A stretch of 64,000 nt of DNA, taken from positions 806,001 to 870,000 of the forward strand of contig JAHCID010000002.1 of the NCBI GenBank assembly GCA_026129405.1, in the 5' to 3' direction. Under the pieces are notes generated by a model. That model ran no database searches, was not told where the DNA came from, and saw nothing but the letters and a program-made list of their open reading frames with translations. The DNA comes from a bacterium (lineage in GTDB: Bacteria > Desulfobacterota > Binatia > DP-6). Both the position numbers and the translations under genes were made by a program. Below are positions 60,715-64,000 of this stretch, one piece after another (position 1 is the first letter of the stretch; each line of letters starts with the position of its first letter).

Positions 60715-62508
60715 ATGGCCGAGCTCGACGACGCCGCCCAGACCGCGCTCCCCGGGTTCGCGCCGCCGCCGCTCGGCTCGCGCGAGGACGTCGCCCGGGC
60801 CGTCGCCGCGCTGCGTGCCGCCTGGGAGGCGGGCGATCCCGCGGACCCGGCGCTGCGGCGCCGCTGCCTGGGCGGGCTCGAGCAGCTGCGCGCCACCTGG
60901 CGCGAGCGCAGCGCGCTCTTCGACACCGGTGCGATCGAGGCCCTGCGGCTCCTGGCCGCCGCCCTGAAGGCGCCGGCGCCGAAGCGCCCGCTCACCATCG
61001 GCTCGGCGGCCACGCCGCACGACGTGCTGCGCTCCGTCTTCGGCTACGAGGCGTTCCGGCCCGGCCAGGCCGAGATCATCGACGCCGTCCTCGGCGGCCG
61101 CGACTGTATCGGCGTCATGCCGACCGGCGCCGGCAAGTCGCTCACCTACCAGGTTCCCGCCCGCTGCCTCGGCGGCACGACGCTGGTGCTCTCGCCGCTC
61201 ATCTCGCTCATGAAGGACCAGGTCGACGCGGCCGACGCCGCCGGCCTGCGCGCCACCTACCTCAACTCGAGCCTCGAGCCGGCGGAGCGGCGGGCTCGGG
61301 TCGAGGGGCTGCGGGCCGGCGCCTACGAGCTCGTGTACGCGGCGCCGGAGGGGCTCGAGGCGTCGGTCGGCGGCGCGCTCGGCGGCGTCGACCTGCGGCT
61401 CGTCGCCGTCGACGAGGCCCACTGCATCAGCCAGTGGGGCCACGACTTCCGTCCCGCCTACCGCAACCTCCAGGGCCTGAAGAAGCGCTTCGCCGGCGTG
61501 CCGGTGCTGGCGCTCACCGCGACGGCCACGCCGGCGGTCACGCGCGACATCATCGGCCAGCTCGGCATGGAGGCGCCGCTGCAGGTGCGCGGCTCGTTCT
61601 TCCGCCAGAACCTGCACGTGCACGCCTACCGCAAGGGCGACGGGCTCGGCCTCGGCGTGCGCGAGGCGATCGGCCGTCTGGTGCGGGCGCGGGCCGGACA
61701 GAGCGGCATCGTCTACTGCCTCACCCGCAAGGCGGTCGAGCAGATGACCGAGTGGCTGCGCGAGCACGGCGTGCGCGCCATGGCGTATCACGCCGGCATG
61801 GAGCACGAGGCCCGCACCAGGACGCAGGAGGCCTTCCGCCGCGACGACGTCGACGTCGTCGTCGCCACGGTCGCCTTCGGCATGGGGATCGACAAGCCCA
61901 ACGTGCGCTACGTGATCCACCGCGATCTGCCGCGCTCGGTCGAGGGCTGGTACCAGGAGATCGGCCGCGCCGGCCGCGATGGCCTCGCGAGCGACTGCAT
62001 CCTCTTCTACTCCTGGGCCGACGTGATGAGCTGGGACGCGCTGCAGGACGACGGCGACGAGGAGCTCGCGGCACAGCGCCGCCGCCAGGCGCGCGACCTC
62101 TTCCGCCTGGTGGACAACCGCGGCTGCCGGCATCAGGTGCTGGTCGGCCACTTCGGCGAGCGCCGCGAAGCGTGCGGCACCTCGTGCGACGTCTGCACCG
62201 GCGCCGACCTGCTCGCCGCCGCGCCGCGCATGCCCCGCAAGGGCCGCAGCGGCACGCTGGCGCCCGCGGAGCCGGCGGTCGCCGACGACGCCGTCGTGCA
62301 GCGGCTGAAGGCGCTGCGCCGCCGCCTCGCCGACGCCGCCGGCGTGCCGGCCTACATCGTGTGCAGCGACGCGACCCTGCTCGCCATGGCGGCGATGCGC
62401 CCGGCGACACCCGAGGCGCTGCTCGACGTGCCCGGCGTCGGGCCTGCCAAGGTCGCGCGCTGGGGCGCCGACTTCCTCGCTGCGCTCGCCGAGCCGTCCG
62501 AGCCGTGA
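60715..62508 (+). CDS. recQ: RecQ-type ATP-dependent DNA helicase
   Basis: 597 residues. An N-terminal extension of about 100 residues precedes the helicase core: Walker [10 protein letters not shown] (Lys141), DEAH box 233-236 in [20 protein letters not shown], motif [16 protein letters not shown] and [11 protein letters not shown] zinc-binding part follows ([24 protein letters not shown]) and an HRDC domain at the end ([15 protein letters not shown]). RecQ unwinds recombination and replication structures 3' to 5'. Its stop overlaps the GTG of the following GNAT gene. Confidence 0.95.
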   Translation: MAELDDAAQTALPGFAPPPLGSREDVARAVAALRAAWEAGDPADPALRRRCLGGLEQLRATWRERSALFDTGAIEALRLLAAALKAPAPKRPLTIGSAATPHDVLRSVFGYEAFRPGQAEIIDAVLGGRDCIGVMPTGAGKSLTYQVPARCLGGTTLVLSPLISLMKDQVDAADAAGLRATYLNSSLEPAERRARVEGLRAGAYELVYAAPEGLEASVGGALGGVDLRLVAVDEAHCISQWGHDFRPAYRNLQGLKKRFAGVPVLALTATATPAVTRDIIGQLGMEAPLQVRGSFFRQNLHVHAYRKGDGLGLGVREAIGRLVRARAGQSGIVYCLTRKAVEQMTEWLREHGVRAMAYHAGMEHEARTRTQEAFRRDDVDVVVATVAFGMGIDKPNVRYVIHRDLPRSVEGWYQEIGRAGRDGLASDCILFYSWADVMSWDALQDDGDEELAAQRRRQARDLFRLVDNRGCRHQVLVGHFGERREACGTSCDVCTGADLLAAAPRMPRKGRSGTLAPAEPAVADDAVVQRLKALRRRLADAAGVPAYIVCSDATLLAMAAMRPATPEALLDVPGVGPAKVARWGADFLAALAEPSEP

Positions 62509-63308
62509 GCACCGCCACCGCACCCGGCGCCCTGGCCCGCCCCGCGCTGCTCGCGGCCATGGACCGCAACATGGCGGCGATGAACCGGCTCGACGCGCGC
62601 GTCACCGCCGGCGGCTTCGTGCACGAGCACGACGGCCTCGTCTGCCTCGGCCATCCCCACGGCACGGTGCTGACCAACATGGCGATCGTCACCGGCCCGC
62701 TCGCCGCCGTCGCGCTGCGCGCCCACGCGGCCGCGGCGTTCGCCCCGGCGGCGCTGCCGTGGTCGGCGTGGACGCGCGCCCATGCCGACGCCGCCCTCGA
62801 GCAGGCGCTGCCCGAGGCGGGCTTCTTCCCGCTGGCGGAGGTGCCGGGCATGGCGCTCGTCGGCGCCGGCGCCGAGCCGGCGACGCCGAAGGACGTCGTC
62901 GTGCGCGCCGTCGCCGACGCGCGCGACGTCACCGCCTACCGCCGCGTGATGCTCGACGCGTGGAGCGTGTACGGCGTGCCCGCGCAGAGCACCGCGGCGC
63001 GCTTCGCCTCGCTGGCCGGCCTGGCCGGCGCGGCCGCGCAGGCGTTCCTCGCCTGGCGCGGCGGCGAGGCGGTGGCAGGGGCGGTGCTGTATCCCGCCGA
63101 CGGCCTCGCGGGCGTGGGCTGGGTGGGGACGGTCGGCGACGCGCAGGGGCGCGGCTACGGCGCGGCGGTGACGTGGGCGGTGGTGGCGGAGGGCCGGCGG
63201 CGCGGGCTCGCGGCGGCGTCGCTGCAGGCGTCGCCGATGGGCGAGCCGGTGTACCGGCGCATGGGCTTCGAGACGCCGACGTACTACCGCGTCTGGCTAC
63301 CGGGCTGA
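62505..63308 (+). CDS. GNAT family N-acetyltransferase
   Basis: 267 residues from GTG 62505 (GTGA overlap with recQ). The acetyl-CoA-binding motif [20 protein letters not shown] and the following [18 protein letters not shown] are typical of GNAT. The N-terminal 130 residues are less conserved. The acceptor is unknown and coupling to recQ is unexplained. Confidence 0.85.
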   Translation: MSTATAPGALARPALLAAMDRNMAAMNRLDARVTAGGFVHEHDGLVCLGHPHGTVLTNMAIVTGPLAAVALRAHAAAAFAPAALPWSAWTRAHADAALEQALPEAGFFPLAEVPGMALVGAGAEPATPKDVVVRAVADARDVTAYRRVMLDAWSVYGVPAQSTAARFASLAGLAGAAAQAFLAWRGGEAVAGAVLYPADGLAGVGWVGTVGDAQGRGYGAAVTWAVVAEGRRRGLAAASLQASPMGEPVYRRMGFETPTYYRVWLPG

Positions 63309-63318
63309 GCCGGCCGGC

Positions 63319-63639
63319 TCACTCGAAGTACGCCTTCACCTGGAGCTGCGGCACGAGGCCCGAGAAGTTGACGTGGCCGTGCTCGACGGGCTTGTGGCCG
63401 CGCTGCACCGTCGTCGCGATGTCGGGGTAGAGGTAGACGGGCAGGGCGAGCCCGACGCTGACGTCGTGGTTCAGGAAGTACTCGAGGCCCACGCCGACCT
63501 CGCCCGCGACCGACGTCGCCTGCACGCTCAAGGTGGGCGTCTTCGCCGTCACCGCCGTTCCCTGCTGCGTCGGGATGTCGACCACGCTGCGGCTGTCGTT
63601 CAGGTCGTACGTGCCGGCACGCCGTCCGGCGCGGTTGCG
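63319..63639 (-). pseudogene. C-terminal remnant of an outer-membrane beta-barrel protein
   Basis: About 107 codons open from a stop at 63640-63642, with only a GTG at 63585 as start. The sequence GEVGVGLEYFLNHDVSVGLA, then PVYLYPDIATT and LVPQLQVKAYFE has the alternating pattern and aromatic end of an outer-membrane strand array. The first part of the barrel and the signal peptide are missing, so it is a truncated gene or, less likely, a frameshifted one. It converges on the GNAT gene. Confidence 0.6.
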
Positions 63640-63787
63640 CTAGCAGCCCGCGCGGCGCCGACACAATGCGCGCCGTCCGTGGCGTTCATGCTCGTGTCAT
63701 CCTCGCGCTCGGGTGGCGCACCGGCGCGGCGTGCGGCGCGTGCGCCGTTCACGTGCACGCAAGGTGCGCGCTGGTAGCCGCCCCCGC

Positions 63788-64000
63788 GTGCAATCGCATC
63801 CGACGGCCGGGCGACGCGGACTCCGCGTCGCGCCGGCAGGCTCGTCGCGGCAACCCCGGCCGCTCGTCGCGGTCGCCGCCTGCGCCGTGCTCGCGCTCGC
63901 GGCGCTCCTCCTCTTCGTGGGGCTCGGCGCCTATCCGCTCTGGGATCCCGACGAGGGCCGCCACGCGCTCATCGCCCGCAACCTGTGGGCCGCGACCGAC
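63788..64000 (+). CDS. GT39/ArnT-like glycosyltransferase, N-terminus only
   Basis: The first 71 codons from GTG 63788, cut by the window end. A basic start, one membrane helix (VAVAACAVLALAALLLFVGL), then the family motif YPLWDPDEGRHALIARNLW, where the DE-x-R acidic motif is catalytic in PMT/ArnT-type GT-C enzymes. It would transfer a sugar from polyprenyl phosphate on the periplasmic side. Confidence 0.78.
   Translation, partial: MQSHPTAGRRGLRVAPAGSSRQPRPLVAVAACAVLALAALLLFVGLGAYPLWDPDEGRHALIARNLWAATD

Noticed and set aside
58723-62523. A very long minus-strand open frame (over 1200 codons) opposite recQ
   Set aside because: Only its last part (58723-59085) encodes a real protein. The rest is low-complexity Arg/Ala/Gly sequence antisense to the well-supported recQ, a usual effect of high GC.

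Overview
The window is very GC-rich (about 70% by eye) and densely coded on both strands. It reads as part of a Gram-negative chromosome. Evidence is an Mla/MCE phospholipid-transport operon with its lipoprotein, a PpiD/SurA-type chaperone, a rod-shape operon and a fragment of an outer-membrane barrel protein. GC content, GTG and TTG starts, poly-Thr and Cys-rich secreted proteins, and the DUF1800/DUF1501 pair suggest a soil or sediment lineage of the former Deltaproteobacteria (for example Binatota or Myxococcota). That placement is inference; no rRNA gene is present.

0-15.5 kb: end of a VOC protein, ZIP metal transporter, thioredoxin-like protein, DksA-like regulator, nickel-pincer enzyme LarC, a multi-spanning membrane protein, a secreted poly-Thr protein, the biotin genes bioF-bioA-bioD, radA coupled to an APC-type permease, a hydrolase without a canonical start, and ppiD. 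15.6-21.5 kb: mreB-mreC-mreD-mrdA-rodA, the rod elongation machinery, then thioredoxin. 21.6-33.8 kb: accessory metabolism, including two oxidoreductases (an SDR and a large molybdopterin enzyme), a PHM-like copper monooxygenase candidate, a SemiSWEET, HxlR and LysR regulators, a secreted lipase and an MMPL transporter.

33.9-39.4 kb: a decayed, less GC-rich accessory region. It holds a broken formyl-CoA transferase gene joined to a piece of an oxalyl-CoA decarboxylase gene, which ends in an IS3-type transposase remnant. Next come a frameshifted HEPN-like gene, an arsenic cluster (arsC-arsR divergent from arsI), a SEC-C protein, and a 1.4-kb segment bounded by direct copies of the 3' end of tRNA-Leu(CAA). 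This looks like an integration hot spot at the tRNA gene.

39.4-48.3 kb: a response regulator, the Mla-type operon (mlaE with fused STAS domain, mlaF, mlaD, lipoprotein), a small RHH-like protein, HEAT-repeat and J-domain proteins, a thioesterase-SDR pair and a PadR regulator. 48.5-54.2 kb: a secreted CX4CH protein, DUF1800, DUF1501 (Tat) and a frameshifted HExxH-containing protein in one direction. 54.7-57.8 kb: ppx, a CHAD protein and a frameshifted sixA-like phosphatase, a likely polyphosphate cluster. 57.8-64 kb: esterase, Cys-rich repeat protein, beta-propeller protein, recQ with a coupled GNAT gene, an outer-membrane protein remnant, and the start of a GT39-type glycosyltransferase cut by the window end.
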